This document shows, piece by piece, positions 23,589 to 32,560 of a stretch of DNA of 64,000 nucleotides; within the stretch, counting starts at the first letter, position 1; the number at the start of each line of letters is the position of its first letter. The notes under the pieces are model-generated. The model searched no databases. It saw nothing but the letters and a program-made list of their open reading frames with translations, and had not been told where the DNA came from. Location of the stretch: NCBI GenBank assembly GCA_017849555.1, contig JAFIGU010000077.1:50758-114757 (forward strand), in the 5' to 3' direction. A program made the translations under genes and the position numbers. The stretch is from Sphingomonas sp. Its GTDB lineage: Bacteria > Pseudomonadota > Alphaproteobacteria > Sphingomonadales > Sphingomonadaceae.

Positions 23589-25037
23589 TCATTGCTGCGG
23601 GGTTTGTTGCGCAGCAGGCACCGGGCCCGCCGCATTAGCCTCGATCAGCGAATCCCCGCCGAGGCTGCGGTAGAGCGTGACGAGGTTGGTCGCGCGGGTC
23701 AGCCGGGTCTGCACCAACGTGCGCTGCGCGGTATAGAGCGAGCGCTGCGCGACGAGGCTGGCGAGGAAGGTATCGATCCCGCCACGATAACGCGCGTCGC
23801 TCAGCCGGTAATTGTCGAGCGCGGCGTCGCTGTTGCGTTGATCGGCGGCAAGCTGGTCGCCGATCGTCCCGCGCCGGGCGAGTGCATCGGCGAATTCGCG
23901 GAACGCGGTCTGGATCGCTTTCTCATAGCCGGCGAGCGCCGCATCGCGCTGCGCCTCGGATTGCGCGACCCCCGCCTGCGCCGCGCCGGCGTTGAAGATC
24001 GAATAGCGCACGCTGGGCGAGGCCGAATAATTGAACGCATTGCTGGTGAACAGATTGCGCAGCGCATTGCTCGCAAAGCCCGCGAACCCGGTGAGCGACA
24101 ATGTGGGGAACAATTGCGCGCGCGCCGCGCCGATCTGCGCATTGGCGGCGCGGAGCGTATATTCCGCGCTCACCACATCGGGGCGCCGCAGCAGGATGCG
24201 CGAATCGAGCCCGGCGGGGAGATCGCCGATCGTCGCGGCGGCTTCCTCGATCGAGCCGGGCAGCAGCACCGGGTCGATCGGCGCGCCGACCAGCAATTGC
24301 AACGCGTTGATATCCTGCGCCAGCGCGGTCTTCTGCGCGGCGACATCGGCTTCTGCGCCGGCGAGTATCTGTTCGGCCTGGCGCAGATCGGTGCGCGGCG
24401 CGATCCCGCCCTTCAGCCGCGCAGCGGTGAGCGACACGCTGCGTTGCGCATTGGCGACGGTCTGCTCGGCGATCGTCAGCAGGCTGCGGTCGGCGGCGTA
24501 GCTCAGCCACGCGCCGGCAATATCGCCGACCAGGGTGAGGCGGGTGGCACGCGCGGTCGCTTCCTGCGCGAAATAGCGGTTCTGCGCGGCATCGGTCAGC
24601 GATCGGATGCGCCCGAACAGGTCGACCTCGAACCCGGTGACTCCGATCCCGGCGCTGAACGACGTGCTGGTGCCGCTCGGCGAACTCGCGGTCGGGGTAT
24701 TGCTGTGGCTGTAATTATACGATCCGCTCGCGCCGATCGCGGGGAACAATTCGCCGCGCTGGATGCGATATTGCGCGCGCGCCGCGGCGATATTGGCGAG
24801 CGCGATGCGCAGATCGCGGTTGTTGGTCAGCGCCTGATCGATCACCCGCTGCAGCCGCGCGTCGCGGAAGATATCGCGATAGGAAACGCTCGGCAGCGCC
24901 GCTTCGCTCTGGCGCAGATAGGCGTCACCGGTCGGCCAGGACGGCGGGATCGGCGCCTCGGGCCGGACATATTTCGGCGCCATGCTGCATGCCGACAGCG
25001 CGCTGCCGACGGCGAGCAGGATCGCGCGGCGCATCAC
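23589..25037 (-). CDS. Outer-membrane efflux lipoprotein (NodT/OprM family)
   Basis: Trimeric TolC-like exit duct of an RND pump. It is 482 residues, with a lipoprotein signal ending in lipobox LSAC (Cys17), so it is membrane-anchored by lipid. Two OEP repeats of long helices with TALTNNRDLRIALANIAAAR-type sequence form the periplasmic barrel (for example ALTNNRDLRIALANIAAARA). FEVDLFGRIR is the family signature, and LLRRPDVVSAEYTLRAANAQ begins the second repeat. Start ATG overlaps the pump-gene stop (ATGA). Third gene of the MFP-RND-OMF operon. Confidence 0.93.
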   Translation of the reverse strand: MMRRAILLAVGSALSACSMAPKYVRPEAPIPPSWPTGDAYLRQSEAALPSVSYRDIFRDARLQRVIDQALTNNRDLRIALANIAAARAQYRIQRGELFPAIGASGSYNYSHSNTPTASSPSGTSTSFSAGIGVTGFEVDLFGRIRSLTDAAQNRYFAQEATARATRLTLVGDIAGAWLSYAADRSLLTIAEQTVANAQRSVSLTAARLKGGIAPRTDLRQAEQILAGAEADVAAQKTALAQDINALQLLVGAPIDPVLLPGSIEEAAATIGDLPAGLDSRILLRRPDVVSAEYTLRAANAQIGAARAQLFPTLSLTGFAGFASNALRNLFTSNAFNYSASPSVRYSIFNAGAAQAGVAQSEAQRDAALAGYEKAIQTAFREFADALARRGTIGDQLAADQRNSDAALDNYRLSDARYRGGIDTFLASLVAQRSLYTAQRTLVQTRLTRATNLVTLYRSLGGDSLIEANAAGPVPAAQQTPQQ

Positions 25038-28000
25038 TTGCCCTCCAGATGCGGCGTGCCCTGGGGCGGCTCGTTGAGATGCGGATCGCGGTGGAAGCCG
25101 GGCTCCTCGCCGTGGATCCGCGCCATCGCGTCACGGAAACCGCGCCGCACCAGCACGAAGAACATCGGGATGTAGAAGATCGCGAGGATCGTCGCGGTCA
25201 GCATCCCGCCGATCACCGCGGTGCCGATCGCGATGCGGCTGTTCGCCCCCGCGCCGGTCGAGATCGCCAGCGGCAGCACCCCGAAGATGAACGCGAAGCT
25301 GGTCATCAGGATCGCGCGCAGACGGATCCGCGCGGCGGTCAGCGCCGCCTCGATCACGCGCTTGCCCTTCTTTTCCTCCTGCTCGGCGAATTCGATCATC
25401 AGGATCGCATTCTTCGCCGCGAGCCCCATCGTCGTCAGCAGCCCGATCTGGAGATAGACGTCGTTGGTCAGCCCGCGCAGCGTGACGAACAGGATCGCGC
25501 CGACCAGCCCCAGGGGGATCACCAGCAGCACCGCGAGCGGGATCGACCAGCTTTCGTACAGCGCCGCGAGGCACAGGAAGACGACGATCAGCGACAGCCC
25601 GTAGAGCAGCGGCGCCTGCCCCGATGAGAGTCGCTCCTGATAGGACACCCCGGCCCAGGCGATGCTGGTGCCCGGGATTTGCGCGGCGAGTTCGGCGATA
25701 CGGTTCATCGCATCGCCCGAGCTCACCCCGCGCGCGCCCTGGCCCTGGAATTCGAAGCTCTGGATGCCGTTGAAGCGCGAAAGGGTGGTCGGCGCCTGCG
25801 ACCAGCCGGTGGTGGCGAAGGAGGAGAAGGGCGCCATCTGCCCGTTCGACCCGCGCACATACCATTGATCGAGATCGTCGGGCTTGGCGCGGAATTGCGC
25901 GTCGCCCTGGACATAGACGCGCTTGACGCGGCCGCGATCGACAAAATCGTTGACGTAGCGGCCGCCCCAGGCGGTCGACAGCGTGGTGTTGACGTCGGCC
26001 TGGGTCAGCCCGAGCGAGGCGAGCTTCTGCGCGTCGGTATTGACCTGCAGCGTGCCGATATCGGGCAATTCGGTGAGCCGCACGCCGGTGAGCTTCGGAT
26101 CGGCGTTGGCCATCGCATAGAGCCGGTCGCGCGCCGCCTCGAAATCCTGCTGGTTCATCCCGCTGGTGTTCTGCAACTCCATCGTGAAGCCTTCGGACTG
26201 GCCGAGCCCGCGGATCGCCGGCGGGATCAGTGCGAAGACCTGCGCGTCGCGGAAGTTCTTGAACGCGGCCGAAGCGCGCCCGACGATCGCGTCAGCGGTA
26301 TTTTCCTTGCCCGGCCGGTCCTTCCAGTCGGTGAAGTTGAGGAAGCCCTGCCCGGTATTCTGCCCGCTGACGCCGCCACCGCCGCCGCCCGCGACGGTGA
26401 AGATCGTCTTGAGGTTGCTCGATTCATGCTCGGCGAAATAATTTTCGACCGCGCGCTGCACCTCGGTGGTGCGGCCCAGCGTCGCGCCGGCGGGCAGGCG
26501 GAACTGCACCTGCGCGCCGCCCTGATCCTCGGTCGGCAGGAAGCCTGTCGGCAACCGCAGGAACAGCACCGCCAGCAGCGCCACGGTGGCGACATAGATG
26601 ACGAGGAACAGCCATTTGCGCTCGACCACCGTGCGGACCGTGCCGGTATAGCGCGTCACGCCGGCCTCGAAGGTGCGGTTGAACCAGTCGCGCGCGCGCA
26701 TCGCGCCGGTCGCGAGCCAGGGGGCGTGCCGATCGAGCCAGCCACCGCGCAAATCGCCTTCCTCGCTCTTCTGCTTGAGCAGATTGGAGGTGATCGCGGG
26801 CGACAGGATGAGCGCCACCAGCACCGACAGCCCCATTGCGGAGATGATCGTGAGCGAGAATTGGCGATAGATCACCCCGGTCGATCCGCCGAAGAACGCC
26901 ATCGGCAGGAACACCGCGGAGAGCACCAGCGCGATCGCGACCAGCGCGACGGTGATCTCGTTCATTGATTCGATCGTCGCTTCCCGGGGCGTCATCCCGG
27001 GATTCTCCTCCATCAGCCGCTCGACATTCTCGACCACGACGATCGCGTCGTCGACGAGCAGCCCGATCGCCAGCACCAATCCGAACAACGTCAGCGTGTT
27101 GATCGTGAAGCCGACGATATAGAAGATCGCGAAGGTGCCGAGCAGCACCACCGGCACCGCGATCGTCGGCACCAGCGTCGCGCGCCAGCTTTGCAGGAAC
27201 ACGAACATCACGATGACGACGAGGATGATCGCCTCGATCAGCGTCTTCACCACTTCCTCGATCGAAAGCTTGATGAAGTCGGTCGTGTCGTTGGCGTAAT
27301 CGACGCGCAGATTGGGCGGGAAGGATTTGCTGATCCGCGCGATCTCCGCCTTCACCAGCTCGGCGGTCTTGAGCGCGTCGGCGCCTGGCGCGAGCAGCAC
27401 CGCGATGCCCGCGCCCGGGTGACGGTTGACGCGGGAGGTCGCGGTGTAATTCTCCGCGCCCAGCTCGATCCGCGCCACGTCCGACAGCTTCACCGTCGCG
27501 CCGGAGGGAAGCACCTTGAGGATGATCTCGCGGAACTGCGCCGGGGTCTGCAGCCGCGATTGCGCGGTGACGGTGGCGTTGAGCATCTGCGTCTGCGGCA
27601 TCGGCTGGCCGCCGATCTCGCCCGCCGCGACCTCGGTGTTCTGGTTCTGGATCGCGGTGATCACATCGCCCGGGATCAGCGCGAAGCTTGCGAGCTTCGC
27701 CGGATCGAGCCAGATGCGCATCGCATATTGCGAGCCGAACACATTGGTGTCGCCCACGCCCTGCAACCGCCCGAGCGGCTCCTGCAGATTGGAGACGAGA
27801 TAGTCCGACACGTCCTGGTTGGTCAGCTTGTCGGTGATGTCGTAAACGCCGGCGATCAGCAGGAAGTCCGGATTGGACTTGCGCACCGTAATGCCCTGCT
27901 GCTGGACCTGCGTCGGCAGCCGGCTGATCGCCTGCTGCACCTGATTCTGCACCTGCACCTGCGCGATATCGGGGTTGGTGCCCTTGGCGAAGGTGGCGGT

Positions 28001-28270
28001 GATCCCCACCGATCCGCGCGACGAGGAGGAAGAGGTGAAATAGAGCAGCCCGTCGATCCCGGTGAGCTGCTGCTCGATCACCTGGGTCACCGAATTCTGG
28101 ATCGTCAGCGCGTTGGCGCCGGGATAATTGGCGCGCACCGAAACCTGCGGCGGCGCGACATCGGGATATTGCGCGATCGGCAGCTTCATGATCGCGCCGA
28201 CCCCGGCCATCATCACGATGATCGCGAGGACCCAGGCAAAGATCGGCCGGTCGATGAAGACGCGCGACAT
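25034..28270 (-). CDS. RND multidrug efflux transporter, HAE-1 family (AcrB/MexB type)
   Basis: Proton-driven trimeric inner-membrane exporter, 1078 residues, with a 12-helix RND layout. It starts MSRVFIDRPIFAWVLAIIVM, a strong HAE-1 signature. The proton-relay aspartates lie in LAIGLLVDDAIVVVENVERL (Asp-Asp pair on TM4). The repeat structure shows TDWKDRPGK and PLLYGLSLIVVFLCLAALYE, then QIGLLTTMGLAAKNAILMIE before TM11. A run of six glycines (TVAGGGGGGVSGQNTG) sits where AcrB has FGFAGRGQNTG. Substrates are probably hydrophobic drugs, solvents or bile-like compounds, but cannot be read from sequence. No TetR-type repressor gene adjoins. Confidence 0.96.
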   Translation of the reverse strand: MSRVFIDRPIFAWVLAIIVMMAGVGAIMKLPIAQYPDVAPPQVSVRANYPGANALTIQNSVTQVIEQQLTGIDGLLYFTSSSSSRGSVGITATFAKGTNPDIAQVQVQNQVQQAISRLPTQVQQQGITVRKSNPDFLLIAGVYDITDKLTNQDVSDYLVSNLQEPLGRLQGVGDTNVFGSQYAMRIWLDPAKLASFALIPGDVITAIQNQNTEVAAGEIGGQPMPQTQMLNATVTAQSRLQTPAQFREIILKVLPSGATVKLSDVARIELGAENYTATSRVNRHPGAGIAVLLAPGADALKTAELVKAEIARISKSFPPNLRVDYANDTTDFIKLSIEEVVKTLIEAIILVVIVMFVFLQSWRATLVPTIAVPVVLLGTFAIFYIVGFTINTLTLFGLVLAIGLLVDDAIVVVENVERLMEENPGMTPREATIESMNEITVALVAIALVLSAVFLPMAFFGGSTGVIYRQFSLTIISAMGLSVLVALILSPAITSNLLKQKSEEGDLRGGWLDRHAPWLATGAMRARDWFNRTFEAGVTRYTGTVRTVVERKWLFLVIYVATVALLAVLFLRLPTGFLPTEDQGGAQVQFRLPAGATLGRTTEVQRAVENYFAEHESSNLKTIFTVAGGGGGGVSGQNTGQGFLNFTDWKDRPGKENTADAIVGRASAAFKNFRDAQVFALIPPAIRGLGQSEGFTMELQNTSGMNQQDFEAARDRLYAMANADPKLTGVRLTELPDIGTLQVNTDAQKLASLGLTQADVNTTLSTAWGGRYVNDFVDRGRVKRVYVQGDAQFRAKPDDLDQWYVRGSNGQMAPFSSFATTGWSQAPTTLSRFNGIQSFEFQGQGARGVSSGDAMNRIAELAAQIPGTSIAWAGVSYQERLSSGQAPLLYGLSLIVVFLCLAALYESWSIPLAVLLVIPLGLVGAILFVTLRGLTNDVYLQIGLLTTMGLAAKNAILMIEFAEQEEKKGKRVIEAALTAARIRLRAILMTSFAFIFGVLPLAISTGAGANSRIAIGTAVIGGMLTATILAIFYIPMFFVLVRRGFRDAMARIHGEEPGFHRDPHLNEPPQGTPHLEGK

Positions 28271-28273
28271 GGC

Positions 28274-29464
28274 TCAGCCGGCCTTCTTGCCCTGATCGGA
28301 CCCGGCGTCGGGCGGCGCGATGCGTTGCGGGGTATCGGCGCGCACCGGTTTGACGTCCATGTTCGCGCGAAGATTGCCGGTGCCCTGTGTGATGACCCGG
28401 TCGCCGGGCGCGAGCCCCTGGGTCACCACCCAGAAGGCGCCCTGCGTGCGATCGGCGGTGACCGTCTTCTGGACCGCCTTGTTGCCCGGGCCGACGATCC
28501 ACACCGTCGCATTGCCCTTCGGATCGCGCGTCACCGCGGCCTGCGGCACGAGGATCGCATTCCGGTCGATCGCCTGATCGAACACGGCGCGGACGAACAT
28601 GCCCGGCAGCAGCAGCCCGTCGGGGTTGGGGAAGCGCGCGCGCAGCGTCACGGTGCCGGTCGACGGATCGACCACCACCTCGCTGAATTCGACGCTGCCG
28701 GTGCGGCCATAGTCGCTGCCGTCCTCCAGCTTGAGCCGCACCGCGGCCTGGATCGACACCGCGCCGCCGCTCGCCAGGCTGCGGCGCAGCGCGATGATCG
28801 AGGCGGCTGATTGCTGGATATCGACATAGATCGGATCGAGCTGCTGGATCGTCGCCAGCGGATCGGCCTGGCTCGTCGTGACGAGCGCGCCGACGGTGAA
28901 CAGCGATCGCCCGATCCGCCCGGTGATCGGCGCAGGGACGGTGGTGAAGCGCAGGTTGATCCGCGCGGTATCGAGCTGCGCCTTGTTCTGCAGGATCGCG
29001 GCTTCGGCCTGCCGCTGGGCCGCGCGCGCGTCGGTATAATCCTGTTTGCTCACCGCCTCGATCTCGGCGAGCGGGCGATAGCGTTCGGCCTTGGTCCTGG
29101 CGGCGGCGGCGGTCGCCTCGGCGCTGGCGAGATTGGCCGAGGCCTGATTGGTCGCGGCGCGATAGAGGCTGGGGTCGATCTGGTAGAGCGGCTGGCCCTG
29201 TTTGACGATCGAGCCCTCGGCGAAGAAGCGCTTCTGGATCACCCCGCTGACCTGCGGGCGGACCTCGGAGCTCTGGAAGGCGACGGTGCGTCCGGCGAGC
29301 TCGGCCGGCACCGGGACATTGCCGCGCTGCGCGACGACATAGCCGACTTCCACCGGCCCGTGTTGGCCCTTGCCCTTATCGCTCTGCGCATCGTTGCCGC
29401 ACCCCGCGAGTAGCAGGGCGGCGATCGTAACGCTCATCGCTCCGCCGATCGTTCTCGTGCGCAA
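28274..29464 (-). CDS. RND efflux periplasmic adaptor (MexA/AcrA type lipoprotein)
   Basis: Membrane-fusion protein linking the RND pump to its outer-membrane duct; 396 residues with lipobox LAGC. The order is beta-barrel/lipoyl half (VRPQVSGVIQKRFFAEGSIV, GQPLYQIDPSLYRAA), alpha-helical hairpin (ASANLASAEATAAAARTKAE), lipoyl second half (APITGRIGRSLFTVGALVTT), beta-barrel (PNPDGLLLPGMFVRAVFDQA) and membrane-proximal domain. Separated from the pump gene by 3 bases. First gene of the operon; the ~107-base upstream gap would carry the promoter, but no clear operator was seen. Confidence 0.95.
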   Translation of the reverse strand: MRTRTIGGAMSVTIAALLLAGCGNDAQSDKGKGQHGPVEVGYVVAQRGNVPVPAELAGRTVAFQSSEVRPQVSGVIQKRFFAEGSIVKQGQPLYQIDPSLYRAATNQASANLASAEATAAAARTKAERYRPLAEIEAVSKQDYTDARAAQRQAEAAILQNKAQLDTARINLRFTTVPAPITGRIGRSLFTVGALVTTSQADPLATIQQLDPIYVDIQQSAASIIALRRSLASGGAVSIQAAVRLKLEDGSDYGRTGSVEFSEVVVDPSTGTVTLRARFPNPDGLLLPGMFVRAVFDQAIDRNAILVPQAAVTRDPKGNATVWIVGPGNKAVQKTVTADRTQGAFWVVTQGLAPGDRVITQGTGNLRANMDVKPVRADTPQRIAPPDAGSDQGKKAG

Positions 29465-29571
29465 AACCGTGATCCCGCCGAAGGTGGAAATTTATCCGAC
29501 CGGGCGGCAGCCCGATCGCCTCTCGATCCCGCTCGATAGCCGGATCGTTCGCAGACTTATAGCCTTGAAAA

Positions 29572-30345
29572 TTATGCGCGAATGAAATTGCCTGGGCGAC
29601 GTTCGGCAACCGCGCGAATTCCCTCGCGGAAATCGGCGGTGGCCATCAGCCGGTCCTGCTCCGCGCGTTCGTGCTCGGTCTGGCGGCGCACCGCTTCGGC
29701 GAGCGCGCCGCGCAGGGTGGCGCGGGTCGCCTCGACCCCCAAAGGCGCGGCGGCGGCGATCTCGGCGGCGAGCGCGGTCGCCGCGGCGCGCAACTCGTCG
29801 GCGGGGACAAGTTCGTCGATCAGCCCCCAGGCCAGCGCATCCGCCGCCTTCACGCGCCGCCCGGTGAGCAGCATCAGCGCGGCCTTCTGTTGCCCGATGA
29901 CGCGCGGCAGCGTGTGCGAGATGCCGAAGCCGGCGTGGAAGCCGAGGCTGACGAAATTGGCCGAGAAGCGCGCTTCGGGCGATGCGACGCGGAAATCGGC
30001 AACCAGGGCGAGCCCCAGCCCGGCGCCGACCGCCGAGCCCTGGATCGCGGCGACGATCGGCTTGCGCGCGGCGAACAGCCGCACCGCGTTGCGATAGAGG
30101 ATCGGGGTTTCGGCCTCGCCGCTGTCGGTCACCAGCACCTTGTCGCCCGACAGGTCGGCGCCGCCGCAGAACACCCGCCCATTGGTCGCAAGCACGATCG
30201 CGCGGCACGCGTCGTCGCGGTCGAGCGCCTCAAGCGTATCGGCGAGCGCGCCGATCAGCGCGGCGTTGACGTGGTTGTGCGGCGGCCGATCGATCACCAC
30301 CGTCGCGACATGATGGGCGATGGAGACTTCGATATGCTGCGTCAT
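29572..30345 (-). CDS. Crotonase-fold protein lacking both hydratase glutamates
   Basis: Enoyl-CoA hydratase/isomerase superfamily, 257 residues from ATG 30345. The CoA/oxyanion-hole elements are intact (CGGADLSG and QGSAVGAGLGLAL). Aligned by eye to rat mitochondrial hydratase, the two catalytic glutamates (Glu144, Glu164) correspond to Gly111 and Phe131, and PGAGGT is replaced by HAGFGI with a nearby His137. A classical hydratase reaction is therefore unlikely. An isomerase, thioesterase, decarboxylase-like or non-catalytic role is possible. It stands alone, divergent from tamA, with a possible GGAAC-N16-GGTT promoter-like pair upstream that is not convincing. Confidence 0.85.
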   Translation of the reverse strand: MTQHIEVSIAHHVATVVIDRPPHNHVNAALIGALADTLEALDRDDACRAIVLATNGRVFCGGADLSGDKVLVTDSGEAETPILYRNAVRLFAARKPIVAAIQGSAVGAGLGLALVADFRVASPEARFSANFVSLGFHAGFGISHTLPRVIGQQKAALMLLTGRRVKAADALAWGLIDELVPADELRAAATALAAEIAAAAPLGVEATRATLRGALAEAVRRQTEHERAEQDRLMATADFREGIRAVAERRPGNFIRA

Positions 30346-30523
30346 GCGATCCGTCCGCTCGGTGTGGGAGACGCTCCATCGCCTCCTTTGCCCCGCAGTG
30401 GCAACCCCCCGTCGCGGCGCGGCACCGCGTCGCCGATGCAACCGTTGCAAAAATGAGGCGTTCCCCTTGCTCGGGGGAAACTAAGAATTCTATCCTGGAC
30501 CCCGGGCGAGAAAGGGGTCGCGT

Positions 30524-32560
30524 GTGGCGTTTGCGGTGGGTCGTTTATATCCGGTGACAACCGCACTGCTGGTCCTCGCCCCGGTCTCGGCGCATGCGCA
30601 GGCGGCGCCCGATCCGCAGGACAATAAGCCGATCGTCCCCGATGCCGAGTTCGACAAGGCGCTGCCGCCGCTGTCGAACGACATCAACGCCCCGCTCGAG
30701 CCGATCCCGGCCGCGCCGCCCCCGCAATCCGCCCCGCTCGATCCCGCGCTCGACCAGCCGCTCGCGCCGATCACCACGTTCGAGAGCACCCCGCTCGAAA
30801 CCACGGCGGACGTGAAGGACAAGGCCGCCCCCGAAATCCGCTACGAAACGGCGACGCGCGGGCTGGAGGAGATCGGGCTGGCGGGGCAGTTCAAATCGCT
30901 CTCGTCGCTGCGCAGCGGCGGCGGCAAGGCGGCCAACGCGAGCCAGATCCGGGCGCGGGCGCGCGAGGACGAGGCGCTGGCGGTGCGGCTGATGAAGTCG
31001 CTCGGCTATTATGACGGCACCGCCGTCTCGGTGATCGAACAGGTGCCGAACCAGCCGGGGATGCTCCGCGCGACGGTCAGCGCGACCCCGGGCAAGCTCT
31101 ATCATCTCGGCGCGATCAACGTCGTTGCGCCGCCGACGGTGCCCCCGGGGCTGATCCGCGCGCAATTGCCGCTCAAGACCGGCGACGCGATCGATGCGGC
31201 GCGGATCGAGGGCGCGGAGGCCAATGTCAGCCTCGTCCTGCCGCAGCACGGCTATCCCTTCGCCAAGGTCGGGCAGCGCGACATCCTGCTCGACGAGACG
31301 ACGCTGACCGGCGATTATACCCTCCCGGTCGAACCGGGCGCGCGCGGGTCGTTCGGTGCGCTGCGCACCACCGGCGACAAGGTCTTCTCGATCAAGCACC
31401 TCAACGTCTTCCGGCGTTTCAAGCCCGGCGACCTCTATGACGTGCGGATGACCGACGATCTGCGCAAGGCGCTCGCCGCGACCGCCTTGTTCAATTCGAT
31501 CTCGGTCGAGCCGGTGGCGACCGGCCAGCCCGGCCCGGACGGCACCGAACTAGTCGATCTGCTCGTCCGCCAGCGCAAGGGGCCGTCGCGCAGCCTGGCG
31601 GGGACGGCGGGCTATGGCACGGGCGAGGGGTTCAAGGTCGAGGGGACGTGGACGAGCCGCAACATGTTCCCGCCGGAGGGCGCGCTAATCCTCGGCGCGA
31701 TCGCGGGCACGCAGCAGCAGGGCGCCTCGGCCACCTTCCGCCGCGCCAATGCCGGCCAGCGCGACCGCACTTTCTCGATCATCGCCAGCGCCAACCACCA
31801 GACCTATGACGCGTTCAACGCGATCACCGGATCGCTCGCGGTACGCTGGAGCTATGATTCGACGCCCTTGTGGCAGAAGAAGATCACCTATTTCTACGGC
31901 GCGGAGCTCACTGGCACCAACGAGAGCGTCTATGATTTCGCGCGCGGCGAGCGGGTGCGGCGCACCTATGGCATCGCCGCGCTGCCGACGCAGATCATGT
32001 TCGACACCTCGGACGATCTGCTCAATCCGACGCGCGGCTACCGTCTGAAGCTCAACCTCAGCCCGGAAACCTCGGTGCAGGGCGCAGTCGCGCCTTATGT
32101 CCGCGCGATGCTGGAGGGGACCTTCTATTATCCGGTCTCGTCGAGCCTGGTGATCGCGGGTCGCGCGCGGGCCGGGTCGATCGCCGGCATCTCGCGCGAC
32201 GATCTTGCGCCGTCGCGGCGCTATTACGGCGGCGGCGGCGGATCGGTGCGCGGCTTCGGTTATCAGCGGCTCGGCCCGCTCGATCCGCAGGGCAATCCGG
32301 TCGGCGGGCGCAGCCTCAACGAATTCTCGCTCGAGGCGCGCTATCGCTTCGGCAATTTCGGGATCGTGCCGTTCATCGATGCCGGCAACGCCTATGAAAG
32401 CGTGCTGCCCAAGGGTGGAGACCTGCGCTACGGCGCGGGCATCGGCGGGCGTTTCTACACCAATTTCGGCCCGATGCGGCTCGACATCGCCACCCCGCTC
32501 AACCCGCGCAAGGGCGATAGCCGCGTCGCGCTCTATATCTCGATCGGGCAGGCTTTCTGA
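30524..32560 (+). CDS. tamA: Autotransporter/translocation assembly module outer-membrane subunit TamA
   Basis: Omp85-family outer-membrane protein of 678 residues that works with TamB in envelope protein or phospholipid delivery. It has a signal peptide (TTALLVLAPVSAHAQ), a Pro/Leu-rich linker, and three POTRA-like domains (GLEEIGLAGQFKSLSSLR, then PGKLYHLGAINVVAPP). The C-terminal barrel has lid-loop motif GGGGSVRGFGYQRLGP (VRGF near residue 575) and terminal Phe (YISIGQAF). Start GTG 30524 follows GAAAGGGG. The stop TGA overlaps the tamB ATG, the usual tamAB arrangement. Confidence 0.93.
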   Translation: MAFAVGRLYPVTTALLVLAPVSAHAQAAPDPQDNKPIVPDAEFDKALPPLSNDINAPLEPIPAAPPPQSAPLDPALDQPLAPITTFESTPLETTADVKDKAAPEIRYETATRGLEEIGLAGQFKSLSSLRSGGGKAANASQIRARAREDEALAVRLMKSLGYYDGTAVSVIEQVPNQPGMLRATVSATPGKLYHLGAINVVAPPTVPPGLIRAQLPLKTGDAIDAARIEGAEANVSLVLPQHGYPFAKVGQRDILLDETTLTGDYTLPVEPGARGSFGALRTTGDKVFSIKHLNVFRRFKPGDLYDVRMTDDLRKALAATALFNSISVEPVATGQPGPDGTELVDLLVRQRKGPSRSLAGTAGYGTGEGFKVEGTWTSRNMFPPEGALILGAIAGTQQQGASATFRRANAGQRDRTFSIIASANHQTYDAFNAITGSLAVRWSYDSTPLWQKKITYFYGAELTGTNESVYDFARGERVRRTYGIAALPTQIMFDTSDDLLNPTRGYRLKLNLSPETSVQGAVAPYVRAMLEGTFYYPVSSSLVIAGRARAGSIAGISRDDLAPSRRYYGGGGGSVRGFGYQRLGPLDPQGNPVGGRSLNEFSLEARYRFGNFGIVPFIDAGNAYESVLPKGGDLRYGAGIGGRFYTNFGPMRLDIATPLNPRKGDSRVALYISIGQAF

